Shown here piece after piece: positions 1-14,379 of a DNA stretch of 64,000 nt (position 1 is its first letter; each line of letters opens with the position of its first letter). Source of the DNA: Pseudorasbora parva (taxonomy: Eukaryota; Chordata; Actinopteri; Cypriniformes; Gobionidae); the NCBI RefSeq assembly GCF_024679245.1, contig NC_090172.1, forward strand, positions 6,032,446 through 6,096,445. Reading direction: 5' to 3'. A program made the translations under genes and the position numbers. Under the pieces are notes generated by a model, which saw only the letters and a list, made by a program, of their open reading frames with translations, was not told where the DNA came from and did no database searches.

Positions 1-1320
1 ATTCATTATAAACATACTCCACACAGCTCCGGGGGGTTAATAAAGGCCTTCTGAAGTGAATCAATGGGTTTCTGTAAGAAAAATATCCATATTAAAAACT
101 TAATAAAGTAAAATATCTAGCTTCCTCCAGACCACCTTCCATATTTTATTTACGCAGAAAGTGTAACGCAGTTCAAAGCGTAACTTGCGGCAGTTACACT
201 TTTTTCTTAAGTTGAATACAGAAGGTGGTCTGGTGGAAGGTAGATATTTTGCTTTAAGTGTAAATATTATATTTTTCTTACAAAAATCTAGCCTGACGTG
301 GTCATACTCAATTCTAGTCAGAATATGAGTCTGATGCTCCATTGGGCTGTGATTATGGGGCGTGTTTCAACCGAACCAGGAAAGACATCAATTGGACAGA
401 CCTACAACCAATCAGAGCAACAAAGCGACGCATTGTCATTCAAATGGCAACAGAGTTCAACTGCACTGTGTTGCCAAGTCCGCGTTTTTTTCCGCGGGTT
501 GTTTTCTATGTCCGCGGGTTGAAGCGACTATTATGTGATATATAGACCCATGAGTGCGAATTTTAGCAGGCAACCCTGCCAAAATAACATACATTTTACC
601 CCCCAAACGTCATTTAACCCCCTAAAGCTATTGTTTAGGTCTAGTAGTTGGCGGGCTTTGTTGTAAAACTTGGCAACCCTGTCTGCACGCGCGCTGAAAT
701 CAGGCTGGAATACACAATCTTTGCCGGTGTTGTTAAAAAATAAAATAATATAATGATACACAGAGTACTTACCCAACATGATCATCATTTCTGAGAGAAA
801 TAGTGAAGGTGAATGCATACACAAACAAGCTCTCCGTTTAGAATTCGAACAAATATAATCCAAGCCCCTTTGATGACGTGATGATTACATTACTGTTGAT
901 CATCTGTCCGTCATCGTCTGAAGCCCGCCCTGATGATTTCATTGGTCTGAACAGTTTCTGTTCGGAGATAATTACTCCTCTATGGAGCGATGCCAGACCG
1001 AACTGCCCGACCTAAACAATTTGTGGGCGGGGCTAAGTTCGGCTGGCATCCAGGCTAAAAAAAACCATAAATTCACTTCAAACGGTCTTTATTAACCCCT
1101 GGAGCCCTATGGATTACTTTTATGATGGATAAGAGGCACTTTTTTGAGCTTCAAATTTTGTGCTGTCATTCACTGCCATTATAAAGCTTGAAAGAGCCAG
1201 GACATTTTTTTTATATAACTCAGATTTTATCCATCTGAAAGAAGAATATACACCTAGGATGACGTGATGGTGAATAAATCATGGGGTAATTTTCATTTTG
1301 GTGTGAACTATCCCTTTAAA
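1..1320. mobile_element. Palindromic transposon (family A), cut by window edge and split by an insertion
   Basis: Bases 1-288 and about 1060-1320 match the two halves of the element at 28915-29345: the same order of 'ctccggggggttaataa', 'aaaaatatccatatt' and 'ctagcttcc' segments, then the other arm read in reverse. The hinge at about 115-240 is a long inverted repeat around a pair of 'gttacactttttt'-type segments. The right end is 'aactatccctttaaaa', the usual TTAA-type end. The element is non-coding and the two halves are separated by 289-1057. It lies in a vat1l intron. Confidence 0.6.
289..1057. mobile_element. TIR element inserted in family A, with a nested 'ggcaaccct' element
   Basis: The insert begins TAGCCTG and ends CAGGCTA and interrupts the family A hinge. 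Inside it, about 465-681 starts 'ctgtgttgccaagtc' and ends 'cttggcaaccctg'; the same short inverted-repeat family recurs at 25629-25729 and 56345-56547. ORFs here are short and resemble nothing I know, so I read both as non-autonomous DNA transposons of uncertain superfamily. Confidence 0.5.
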
Positions 1321-1566
1321 AGCATTGAGTGACCAGGGACAAAAAGTACCTCTTTTAAAAAAAAGTAAATTTTAGCATACTTTTATAGTACTAAATATAA
1401 CTAAAATATTTTACTTTTTGGCCAGCAACTGCAGCAAATTGCGTATTTTTGCTCACTCTGGGTCTAAAATTGTGGTGTTTCTTTCCTCCTCAAGTATATA
1501 ATACTTAATAAAAAGCATGCATGAACATTTTCTTTTAACTATTTTTAAGCACTGCAAAAGATTTTT

Positions 1567-1819
1567 GGGTCACACTTTAGATTAGGGTTGAATTCTCACT
1601 ATCAACTATGAACTATGACTTTTGCATCAATACAATCCTAATTACTGCTTATTAATAGTTAGTGCGGTAGTTTAGATATTATGTAGGATTAAGGGATGTT
1701 AGAATATGCTCATGTAGAATAAGGCATTAATATGTGCTTTATAAGTAATAATAAACAGCCAATATCAAAATAATATGCATGTTAATAGTGAGAATTGGAC
1801 CCTAAACTAAAGTGTTACC
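1567..1819. mobile_element. Short palindromic MITE
   Basis: The left end GGGTCACACTTTAGATTAGG and the right end, read in reverse (GGTAACACTTTAGTTTAGGG), are near-identical terminal inverted repeats. The interior is AT-rich and non-coding. A related terminus (taacactt/aagtgtta) is seen at 19788-20006. Confidence 0.65.
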
Positions 1820-3197
1820 GATTATTGAAACATAGTGATTTAAAATGTACTTTAAAGTACAACTTTTAATTTGACATTATTATTACAAAGCGTACTTTTA
1901 AAAAATTACTTAAGTTAAGAAACATAGTCATGAAAATGTACTCTCTTGTAATCTCAGGATCCAAGTTATATTTATGTTATACTTTATACTTTCAAAAATT
2001 TGAAGTACACGACAAGTGCATATTCACTACATCTAGGTCTTTTTCACAAGGGTCGATTTGCCTCATGCACTATTTTCTAATTCTTCTAAATCCATGACAG
2101 CTGTGTTTAATGAACAAACAAGTTATTGACTCATTTGCATACTTCATTAAACTGTGATGAAAGATGATGACAGAACTTTCATTTTTGGTAACTATTGCTT
2201 CATGCAATATTTTGCATAGCAATTTTTGACCTCCTGACCCTCATTTGAAAGTGTCACGTTGTAGGTGGCTAACAGCAAATTGAGGTTAATTCATATAAAA
2301 GATAATGCCTGCATCTTTAATTACTCCAATTCCCTCAGCTTGCTGGTCCATTAGGAATATTTAATTAAGAGGGATGCAGCAGAGATAATGTAAAAGTTAT
2401 GTTTAAAAACACATTACTGCCAAAAGAATGAATCAGGCATCATAATTCTGGATGGAGCCTATTAATAAGAGCCAATTGGCATAGCTGTAATAGTGCCATG
2501 TTTTATTGCTTCAAATGCCAAGACTTTTCTCTGTATCTTTTTACATCTTTAATCATGCCTGATTGCTTAATTTCTGAGCCACTTGCACCTGCAAATATAA
2601 TGCTTGTTTTCAAAGATGTTTGCTGAATGCATCTCATCTGCCATTGTTCAGTTAAACAGATGGATTTTGTTGTGGGGGGTTTGTTGGGATGCCCAAACAA
2701 TGCAATGATTTTAAAGCTCCAGAGAGACTTATCAACCTAAGTAAGGAAAATCAACCTATGAACTTACTCTGCTTATTAACCCTATAAGGCCTACTGAATC
2801 ATATTTGATATGCACATTTCTAAGGCCTCTAAATTATGAACATGATCAAAACTTTGCTGAAAAACCTGTTGCACACAACCAGGGGTGCATTAACGCACAG
2901 GCTTCTATGGGCTGAGGCCCAGGGGGGAGGGGCCTACTGGCTGCACGAAAATGATATTTCAGTCAGGTCCACTTAAGTCAAAAACACCATAGAACACATT
3001 TTTATTGGCATATTTTGTAAAAAAATTTACACTAGGGCTCTGTTCTAAATTCCCCATACTTTTCTTGAGCTCCATGAAAAGCCAAGACTGGGAACACCGG
3101 CAGCTTCTGGGGACAACCACTCTTTTTTTTTTTAACTGGGAGGGCAGCATAAATCCCCCAATGAGAACAGAGCATGTGTCAATGACAACAGAATGAC
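1820..3197. other. vat1l intron: non-repeat stretch plus unclassified sequence
   Basis: About 2100-2700 shows none of the repeat families seen elsewhere in the window. It is AT-rich with several homeodomain-type TAATTA/TTAATTAA cores and a CCAATTGG motif near 2470, so it is a candidate conserved non-coding element. 2760-3197 has no ORF of note; 2880-2960 (GGGG-rich) looks repeat-derived but is unassigned. Confidence 0.35.
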
Positions 3198-4302
3198 ATA
3201 TAACAGGTCATGGAAATATAAGATTATCCTGTAAATTTCAGAGCTGAAAACTTCCTTGTTAGTCAAAGAAAAGCTTTTATAGACACCAGGACTCGGAACG
3301 ATTGTGTGCTTCATCCTGACGTCATCGACTGACGAAACACGCCTCTACTGAATAATAAGCATGTGTAATTCAGTCGCCCCGCCCACCGACTCATGGAGCT
3401 GTTCGAATCACGCTAGCCAACAGCAATAAACATGTGGAAGAAGATAGCAAGATATTGTGGAAGAACACATTCGCTTCATAAGCTTCCTTCGGATCCTAAT
3501 ATTACGAATGTGTGATACTTTATGTGTGATTGTGTGAATGTGTAATATATTTTCAATGAAGTTCCAGCTCACGTGGGTAAGACTTGTACGCTATTCGCTT
3601 CATTTCACTGCAGAATCGTTTGTAAACAAGTCTCAAACAAGTTTGAGATTAAAACACATTAAAAAATGTTGTGCCTTCTAAATTGGATCCGACAGGAATG
3701 GTGCAACACACTTATGTGAGTTAAACGTCTTTTTTATATGCAATAGTAGTCCCGGGGCTGTGTGTTTTCCAGACGGGCTACCAAACATAGACCTGTCAGC
3801 AGGCCGGTGAATCTCAAATGGTGAAATAATATTCCTTTCTTAATCTGGGTCTGATCAGTTCGCACTTATATCCACCGATCGTGCAGGCCAGGTAATACAA
3901 AAATAATATTACAATCAATCGCGGGTTGATGAGAAATAAATCATTGTGCTTGTTAGATAAATATGTTTACGAGCCCTGTGAGAGAATCATTCCGGTTGCC
4001 GCTTTCAAATCAATCCCTCCCTCATGCAATCTGAACTGAGAGTGGCATAGATATGACAGGAGCTGAAGCTCATTAAATCTGCAAATCTTATTCAATCCTA
4101 GCCTTGGGCGTTTACTTCCAAGTCTCCAGTGCGTCACGTCCATCCAAACCCAGCATTCAGGAGAGAGCCTTAAAACCAGTGTAGAAAATAGCCTATTACT
4201 TATTAGTTATGATGTTTTTGAATTTAAAAACCACATAAATGTCATTAGATGACCTCAGACAACAGTAAAAAAAAATATTAAAAAAGTCAGTTCATGACAC
4301 CT
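3198..4302. mobile_element. TTAA-type non-autonomous element (family B), 5'-truncated copy
   Basis: It aligns by eye, in the same orientation, with 35388-36286 and 45686-46903: shared 'gagctgaaaacttcct', 'aaagaaaagcttttatag', 'gaagatagcaagatattg', 'gacaggaatggtgcaac' and the terminal 'gtcagttcatgacac'. The complete copy has ends of the form TTAAAGGGGTGATGAATTGA, and TTAA at both sides. This copy lacks the left end. There is no coding capacity; it sits in a vat1l intron. Confidence 0.65.
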
Positions 4303-4800
4303 TCATGGAGGAGCTGGGGTAGAGGAGCAGCATGCAGTGGAAGCAGCCAAGAAGGCAGACTAGACTGTAAGGCTTTGAGAGTTTTACAGTTACCATTTAA
4401 GTGCATAGGAATCAGATCAGCTGATATTGGTGGGGTTGCAGTTTTGTCAATTAGCTGATAGCGGAGCTTGACTACATGGCCTGCCTGAACTAACGCATAA
4501 TGCTTGATTTTTCAAATAGGCTTATATTTGTATTTATGAGAATTTGCAGCAGTGACTACATCATTCTAGAAATTCATGACTCGCAAACGAATTTTTGGTG
4601 AAGAACTGCTGTCTGAACTGGACTGGACAACGCGGATATAATCTGTGATTTCGTAATGCTCCAGATCTGGTCACTGTGTTCCATCGGTGCTGCTTTAGTC
4701 TCAGTTTTAAAGTGAAGAGGTTTTGAATCTGGGGATGGAAAAAACAGGACTCACAATATTACTTATTAAATGTCATAATTAAACTTTAAAAGGCTACGAT
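4303..4800. other. Intronic stretch, no gene seen
   Basis: No ORF, RNA gene or repeat that I recognise between the family B end and the LINE fragment. Confidence 0.3.
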
Positions 4801-4825
4801 TTCATTATTTAAACGCAAGCACTGC

Positions 4826-5212
4826 ATGTTGCAGTGCTTGGCTCATGTCCAAAATGGCTCATGTCACACCTCTTTTCATCTCTCGGCATTGGCTACCACT
4901 CGGATCGAATTCAAAGCTCTGACTCTTGCTTATGGATCTTCCACAAGCTCAGCACCCGCTTACTTCGACTCACTCCTACAAGTCTACACCCACACCAGAA
5001 GCCTTCGCTTCGCTAACGAGCAGAGGCTTGTGGTACCATCACAGAGAGGCATGAAATCCCTCTCCAGAACTTTTTCATTCATTGTTCCTGGTTGGTGGAA
5101 CGATCTTCCGTCCTCCATACACACGACAGAATCACTTGCTTCATTCAAAAGACAGGTAAAAACTCATCTCTTCCATGAGCATTTAATCTTATCATTTAAA
5201 AAAACCCTCTAA
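4826..5212 (+). pseudogene. LINE (L2/Rex1-like) 3'-end fragment of ORF2
   Basis: A 128-codon frame resembles the extreme C-terminus of fish non-LTR retrotransposon polyproteins: 'RIEFKALTLAYGS', then 'RLVVPSQRG', then 'VPGWWNDLPSSIHT' and 'FKRQVKTHLF'. Just upstream, the expected 'TPLFISRHWLPL' lies in a different frame (about 4860-4900), so there is a frameshift. No reverse transcriptase catalytic region is present, so this is a dead 5'-truncated copy, as is typical for LINEs. The 3' untranslated part may run to about 5400. The clade is judged from the C-terminal motif only. Confidence 0.65.
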
Positions 5213-5400
5213 ACTCTTCCTCCTCTACTTATCTTTTTTCCCCCTTTTTCTGGTTTTTGCTACTCTGAGTAGTATACAAATCTTGGTTTTTAGGGCACTT
5301 TTTGCGTTTCTTCACAGATCGCTTCCTTTTGCCGAACTCACTGTCATCCCTTTTCCCATCGCATATCGGATTGGAAAGGCATTTATTTTCAATAAAAATT

Positions 5401-6368
5401 AAGAAATTGTCAAAAAGTGGAAATAAAGTGTCTAAAGAGTGTTTAATAATCGGTGAAGGTTAGGGGTAGGTGTAGGGAGGGCTTTATTTTCCCATTAAGG
5501 CCTCCATTTAATCATTTTAATAAATATAATTATTAACAACTACCCTAATGCCATAAGCCAGGGGCTTCTGGGTTCTTAAGGCGCCCCTGCACATTTTACT
5601 ACATGCCGTCTGTCGACCAATTGATAGTTAACACTTTTTAGCAAGTCTTTTAAAAGGTTTTTTAGTATTATTCTTAAAATGTCCCCCTTCAGGTTGTGGT
5701 TTGTGTGTCTTTTTGCTGTGGAATCTTTAATGATATTCACAAACTAAATGTTAGAATATCTTTTATATTTTAGTAATATTCCAAGATCAAAACTTATTGG
5801 ACTGAAGCAACTTCAGTGTAATTGATTATCTGTGCATCATTTTTTTATAGAAAAATATTAAAATGTGAGTATCAAATACGGTCCATCAGGCTTTTGAAGA
5901 ACGCTTGTTTGTTCAACTCTCAATCATCATTATATTGCATTAGTGAAGAAGCCTTTCGCTTTCTTCAGCTTTGCTCATAAAACATTTAAATATCATCTTA
6001 CAAATACATTATTGGCAGATATAGAGTGATGACTAAAATTTTGATATGCATCTTGTGTAAGTACTCTTATACTGTTATTTAAATCATTGATCTATATTGC
6101 ACTATATCATATTATTACATTATTTTATATTATGTCTTACTTTTTGGTCATATAAATATCAACATCTGTGCCAAATTGCATATTTCTGGTTTCTTTCCCC
6201 ATATAATTCTGTCTAAAGGTTCATTAAACCATTTTCAGTTCCATATAAAAATATATGATATCATATGTCAGGCTTTACATGGTTAGGTAGGGATAGAAGA
6301 AAGTTCATATATCATCTTTAAGAAACCTTACACACTGTTAAAATGTACTTTTGTGAACATATTTCCAG
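5401..6368. other. vat1l intron up to the exon at 6369, no gene seen
   Basis: AT-rich intron. A short repeat-like patch (about 5400-5560, 'ggttaggggtaggtgtaggg') resembles common fish MITE interiors. A weak pyrimidine tract and 'tttccag' precede the exon at 6369. Confidence 0.35.
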
Positions 6369-6424
6369 GTTCATCAAACATGGTGACGGGAGAGACAAAA
6401 AGTTTCTTCAGTTTTGCTAAGTCT
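6369..6424 (+). CDS. vat1l: vat1l, exon (fourth from last)
   Basis: The acceptor 'tttccag' ends at 6368 and the donor 'gtgagt' begins at 6425. The exon completes a split Gly codon (phase 1) and reads SSNMVTGETKSFFSFAKS, which matches my memory of vertebrate VAT1L. VAT1L is a VAT1 paralogue in the medium-chain dehydrogenase/reductase (zeta-crystallin-like quinone oxidoreductase) family. Family members fold into a catalytic domain plus an NADPH-binding Rossmann domain; the physiological substrate of VAT1L is not established. This segment belongs to the C-terminal half of the enzyme. The exon is too short to stand out as an ORF and is recognised by its splice sites, its perfect junction with the next exon 118 bp away, and its sequence. 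Upstream coding exons, including the start codon, lie before the window. Confidence 0.92.
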
Positions 6425-6542
6425 GTGAGTAGAGTTTGATATCTATTTTCCATAACATGTAAACATATTAAGTGTTGGTCTAAAGATGTTTTAAAGATTT
6501 GGTGCTCATTTGTCATTGTTAAATTTGCTCTTTGTCTCCCAG

Positions 6543-6737
6543 TGGTGGCAGGTTGAGAAGGTGAACCCTATCAAACTCTATGAGGAGAATAAAGTCATGG
6601 CCGGATTCTCGCTCCTTAATCTCCTCTTCAAGCAGGGGGGTTGCAGCCGAGTCAAGAAAGCGGTGCAAAAACTTCTTTCTCTCTACGACCAAAAGAAGAT
6701 CAAGCCTCTTGTAGACTCCTTGTGGGCGCTTGAGGAG
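6543..6737 (+). CDS. vat1l: vat1l, exon (third from last)
   Basis: The acceptor 'ttgtctcccag' ends at 6542 and the donor 'gtaaga' begins at 6738. There are 65 codons in phase 0, from WWQVEKVNPIKLYEEN to KPLVDSLWALEE. The run VNPIKLYEENK..AGFSLLNLLFKQG and the ending KKIKP.VDSLWALEE are the diagnostic VAT1/VAT1L signatures of the C-terminal MDR region. The middle part (about residues 32-48 of this exon, GGCSRVKKAVQKLLSLY) is the least conserved compared with what I recall of the mammalian protein. The next coding exon is about 45 kb downstream at 51910, and that intron carries most of the transposons in the window. Confidence 0.95.
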
Positions 6738-6953
6738 GTAAGAGACAGCGTTTTCATAAGCATAATCAAATTGCTACAGTATGTAAAAGTATCATACTCA
6801 TCTGAATGTGTACATTTCACGTTAAGACACTTTAAACACACCTTGTTACACTGAATTGTAACAGAGCGGATTTATATACAATAGAATACGTAATCAATAG
6901 ACAGCGAGAGCCTTCCAGAGCAGAGTCTGCAAAGAGTTACGAGAGAAGGCCTT

Positions 6954-7808
6954 TTAAGCCGCCTTTCCACTGCACACGACATTCGGACACGACTGTCGGA
7001 GTTTGCCCCCTAGTGGCAGTCGCACGGAAATGTTATTATGATCGTACACGGCAACATGGGAGAGATCTTGCGGTCTCATTTGTATACTTCTCTAGAATCA
7101 TATCGCAACCTTCTCATATACGGTAGACAAAAACATGACGACACACTGCGTCTTTTAAGTGTTTTTATTTTTTTGTATTCTCTGATCTGTTTATTCTTCC
7201 AACAGCCATAGGACCGGACCAGCCGCCTCAATCTAGTAAACTAGATCACATAAACTACTAAGGTGAACTGTGATTCACTCTCACAGACACACACACACAC
7301 GAGCGGCGCAGCGATCGTTACACAAGAGCCAGACAGCGGCCGCTGACCTATCTAATATCAGCACTAAATAACACCGTTTACTCTTATTCACACATTGAAT
7401 ATAATGATGGTGTGTGTGTGTGTGTTTCAATAACCGGCTGACCCCGACCCATTCGGCAGATTTATTTAGAAAAATATATAATTTAATATTCATCTATTAT
7501 GCATTTTTAAAAAGGTTGTAAAACAAAATAAAACCTGATAAACAAAAAGAATAATAATTCTCAACTTGCGCGCACACTGATTTGATTGGACAACATTGGA
7601 ATACATCACATCCGGTCGGCGTGTCGCATACGGTGTAGCCGCTCAAGTTCAAATATTTGAACGCATCCGAAGCTCAAATCGGATCCGTAAATTCCGCATT
7701 CGCATATGGTCGGCACCCCACGCAATCCCTGTACGACTCTCCATTGGAAATGAATGACTTCCGGTCCGACGGCGGTCGTTTGTCGTGTGCAGTGGAAAGG
7801 CGGCTTAA
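6954..7808. mobile_element. TTAA-flanked TIR element
   Basis: The left end TTAAGCCGCCTTTCCACTGC is mirrored exactly by the right end, which read in reverse begins with the same bases; the inverted repeat extends over about 26 bp including 'acacgac'. TTAA at both sides suggests a Kolobok- or piggyBac-type target site. There is no transposase ORF. Insertion is about 215 bp downstream of a vat1l exon. Confidence 0.75.
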
Positions 7809-8818
7809 GGTGGGATAAGTGTTATTTCAAAACCGTTTTAGAAAAAGGACACGGGCTGAGTGGAATAACAAACTTGTAGCCAATCAGCAGGTAAGGGCGT
7901 GTCTACTATTGATGGTGAGAAGAGCGCTCCCTCTCGCTCTGTGCATGTCATTATTCAAAACAAACGAGTCACACATGACGGACATTAGCCGAGAACTAGC
8001 CTAAAATATGCTGCTTCACTATGCTCGTGTGTCATTTTCGCTTGTTAGTCCATTTGCGATCGTATTGTGTCTCACTTCAGCGATGATAAAGACCCGTTCA
8101 TTTCCACACCGTATGGAGCATCTAAATCTAATCACTGTGTGCTTCAAGCATCAGCTCACACAATGTCTCCGACAAGTAAGATAATATATGTTTGCTTACT
8201 CTTTTCATGATCTATAACCCTTATCCAGTCATAATTGTAATATGTCCTTCTGGACTGTCGTGCTTGTGTTCTATGGAGTTGTTCATTAGAACAGTTTGAT
8301 CGCTATCTCTAATCTTGTCAGAATTGTAATATGTCGTTAGCTGAACTGTGTGCTTGTGTACTATCGATTTGTTTACAAGAATGGTTTGTGTGTGTTTTTG
8401 TGATCGCTATGACTCTAATCTTGTCATAATTGTAATCTGTGTTTAGCTGGACTGTGTGCTTGTGTACTATCGAGTTGTTCATGAGAACGGTTTGTGTGTG
8501 TTTTTGTGATTGCTGTAACTCTAATCTTGTCATAATTGTAATATGTTCATTAGTTGGACTGTCTTGCTCGTGTACTATCGAGTTGTTCACAAGAACGGTT
8601 TGTGTTTTTGTGATAGAAGGGATGACTTTTTCATTGAATATTCGACCTGGATTAGATACACAGAGATTCTGCCATAGCCGTTGATGCCTCTGGGTTCACG
8701 TATGTGTGGGGCGGCGCTATCAAAATATGGGCGAGACCCTTTTGGGGGTAGGGGCGTGTTTGTTTTGGTGATTTGAAATACCAACAACGGTTACCAGATA
8801 GCACACACCCAACCTTTA
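7805..8818. mobile_element. Second TTAA-type element abutting the first, with internal tandem repeat
   Basis: It starts TTAAGGTGGGATAAG, sharing the TTAA that ends the previous element, and ends 'cacacccaacctttaa'. The two ends are imperfect inverted repeats (AAGGTTGGG-like). The interior has promoter-like GC-rich sequence and a four-copy tandem repeat at about 8213-8622. No transposase is present. Confidence 0.5.
8213..8622. repeat. Tandem repeat, ~106-bp unit, about 4 copies
   Basis: The segment 'cataattgtaatatg' recurs starting at 8230, 8319 (one change), 8425 and 8531, giving spacings of 89, 106 and 106. Each unit also carries 'tgtactatcgagttgttca' and 'aacggtttgtgtgtgttttt'. The first unit is shorter and more diverged. 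Confidence 0.8.
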
Positions 8819-8929
8819 AATTACCTCATGTCTCAAAGCACATAACATTACAATAATAATAAACATACACAACTTCTTTAGGATATTTTTAGAACTCAAA
8901 GTTTTCATATTCTGTAACTCACCTTGTAA

Positions 8930-9870
8930 ATGCTCTGACTTGTACCACCTGACTGCTGCAGGTTCATTTCGTTGTTGATAGTGTTGCCATATAAAGGCAT
9001 AAATCCTGAACCTTTGAGTCATGGACTCCACTAGACCCCTGAAGGTGTGCTGTGGTATCTTGCACCAAGATGTTAGCAGCAGAGGGTTTAAGTCCTGTAA
9101 GTTGTGAGGTGGGGCCTCCATGAATTGGACTTGTTCAGCACATCCCACAGATGCTTGATTGGATTAAGATCTGAGTAATTTGGAGTAATTTAAACACCTC
9201 AAACTCGTAGTTGTGCTCCTCAAACCATTCCTGTACCATATTTGCTTTGTGTCAAGGCGTATTATTCTGCTGAAAGACCCACAGCCACTAGGGAATAGCA
9301 ATTCCATGAAAGGTTGTACATGGTTTGCAACAATGTTTAGGCAGGTGGTACGTGTCAAATTAACATCCACATGGATGGCAGGACCCAAGGTTTCACAGCA
9401 GAACATTGCCCAGTGCATCATACTGCATCTGCCGACTTGACTTCTTCCCAAAATGCATCCTGGTGCCATGTGTTCCCCTAGTTTGCGACACACATACACC
9501 CGGCCATCCACATGAAGAAAACTTGATTCATCAAACCAGTCCACTTTCTTCCATTGCTCCATGGTCCAGTTCAGATGCTCACGTACCCACTGTTGGTGCT
9601 TTCGACAGTGGACAAGTTTCAGCATGGGCACCCTGATTAGTCTGTGTGGCTATGCAGCCCCAAATGCAACAAACTGTAATGCACTGTGTATTATGACAAC
9701 CTTTCTATCAGAACCAGCATTAACTACTTGAGCAATTTGAGCTACGGTAGCTCACCTGTTTGATCAGATCACATGGGCTAGCCTTCGCTCCCTACGTGCA
9801 TCAATGAGCCTTGGCCGGTTCAGCACTGTTCCTTCGTTGGACCACTTTTGATAGATACTGTGGTTTAATA
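8930..9870 (-). pseudogene. Tc1-like transposase remnant
   Basis: The largest intact piece (9164-9631) reads MPMLKLVHCRKHQQWVREHL, then WKKVDWFDESSFLHVDG, typical of the first DDE catalytic Asp region of Tc1-like transposases. The C-terminal part follows in another frame at about 8990-9148 (NLQDLNPLLLTSWCKIPQHTFRGLV). The N-terminal helix-turn-helix region is only a trace near 9780-9850. Frames are broken in several places, so it is inactive. It runs into the (CA)n tract at its 5' side. The same family is seen at 50143-50785. Confidence 0.85.
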
Positions 9871-9876
9871 TACCTT

Positions 9877-12549
<2,673 letters not shown>

Positions 12550-12550
12550 A

Positions 12551-13739
12551 CACTATATTGCCAAAAGTTTTGGGATGTCTGCCTTTACATGCACATGAAC
12601 TTTAATGACATCCCATTACTAATCCAGAGGGTTTAATATGTAGTTGACCCACCCTTTGCAGGTATAACAGCTTAAACTCTAGGCTTTCCACAAGGTTTAT
12701 GGGAATTTTTGACCATTCCTCTAGAAGCCCATTTGTGAGGTCAGCCACTGATGTCGGACGAGAAGGCCTGGTTCTCAGTCTCCGCTCTAATTCATCCCAA
12801 AGGTGTTCAGTCAGGTTGAGGTCAGGACTCTGAGCAGGCCAGTCAAGTTCCTACACACCCATCCATGTCTTTATGGACCAACACTTTGTGAACTGGTGTG
12901 CAGTCATGTTGGGACAGGAACGGGCCATCCCAAAACTGTCCCCGCAAAGTTGGGAGCATGAAATTGTCAAAAATGTCTTGGTATGCTGAAGCATTAAAAG
13001 TTCCTTTCACTGGAACTAAGGGGCTAACGCCAACCCCTTAAAAACAATCCCACACCATAATCCTCTTTCCACCAAACTTTACACTTGGTACAGTGCTGTC
13101 AGGCAAGTACCATTTTCCTGACAACCGCCAAACCCAGGCTCATCCATCAAATTGCCAGACAGAGAAGCGTGATTGGTCACTCCAGGGAACACGTCTCCAC
13201 TGCTCTAGAGTCCAGTGGCGGCTGCTTTACACCACTGCATCCCACGCTTTTTATTGCACTTGGTGATGAAAGGCTTGGATGAGCTGCTCGGCCATGGAAA
13301 CCCATTCCATGAAGCTCTCTACGCACTGTTTTAGCAAATATGAAGGTCACTAGAAGTTTGCAGGTCTGTAGCTATTGACTCTGAAGAAAGTTGCAGACTT
13401 CTGCACACTGTCTCCCTCAGCATGAGCTGACCCCCGTTATGTGATTTTACGTGGTTATGAGTTGCTGTTGTTCCCAATTACTTCCACTGTGTACAGTTGA
13501 GCATGGAATATTTAGTAGAGAATACATTTCACGAATGGTCTTATTGCACAGGTGGCAACCCATCACGGTACCACGCTTGAGTTCACTGAGCTCCTGAGAG
13601 CGACCCATTCTTTCACAAATGTGTGTAGACGTGTCTGCATACCTAGTGCTTGATTTATACACCTGTGGCCATGGGAGTGATTGGAACACCTGAATTCAAT
13701 GATTTGGAGGAATGTCCCAGTACTTTTGGCAATTTAGTG
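12551..13739 (-). mobile_element. Tc1/mariner-type element, degenerate
   Basis: The ends CACTATATTGCCAAAAG and, in reverse, CACTAAATTGCCAAAAG are terminal inverted repeats flanked by TA (12549-12550 and 13740-13741), the Tc1/mariner target duplication. Coding remnants are on the - strand; the largest frame (13447-13689, 80 codons) is short and the transposase is fully broken. A partial second copy lies at 54174-54725. Confidence 0.85.
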
Positions 13740-14085
13740 TATATTACAAATTGTCTGAAATTGATACATTTTTATTTTTTTATTTAACAAAATATTTTAA
13801 TTAGCTGATCAGTCTTTAACTAGATACCTTATAAAATACAAATAGTATTCATTATATGTATGAAATACTAAATTTAATGTCAGACATAAAAGTAGTCTTC
13901 AACCTCAGAGTCCATGGATTGCAGTTTTCAGCAACAGTGTTAACAGGGTCCAAAATAAACACTCAGCAAAGTGCCAACTGCAAGAGAAAAATTGGTTTTG
14001 GTGAGTGAATCAAATCAAGTCACTCGCCAGAGAGAATTAAAGTCTCCCTTCCTTTGGGAGGAGTTTGATTCACTCATGTCACTTA
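13740..14085. other. Intronic stretch, nothing identified
   Basis: AT-rich sequence between two transposons; no ORF or named repeat. Confidence 0.3.
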
Positions 14086-14379
14086 CACTGAAAAAAGTAT
14101 AACTTTAGTGTTGTTCGTTTAATGTGTATTTTCTCATTGAAATAGCTTAATTTTTTTAATTTTTTCATGTCAAGTAAACATTTTAGCTTAGATTTATGGT
14201 TCAATCCATTTTTTTACATTGATAGAATGTAAATGGGCAGCGGGACATTAAACTGAATTTATTAATTTGATCAGAGCATTTTTTTTAGATTAAGCAGGAT
14301 TTGCACATGCGCATTGTTGACTTGCAGATCCCGCTCTCTGTGGTTCAAAAAAAAAAAAAAGTCTGAGAAGTTGAGAACT

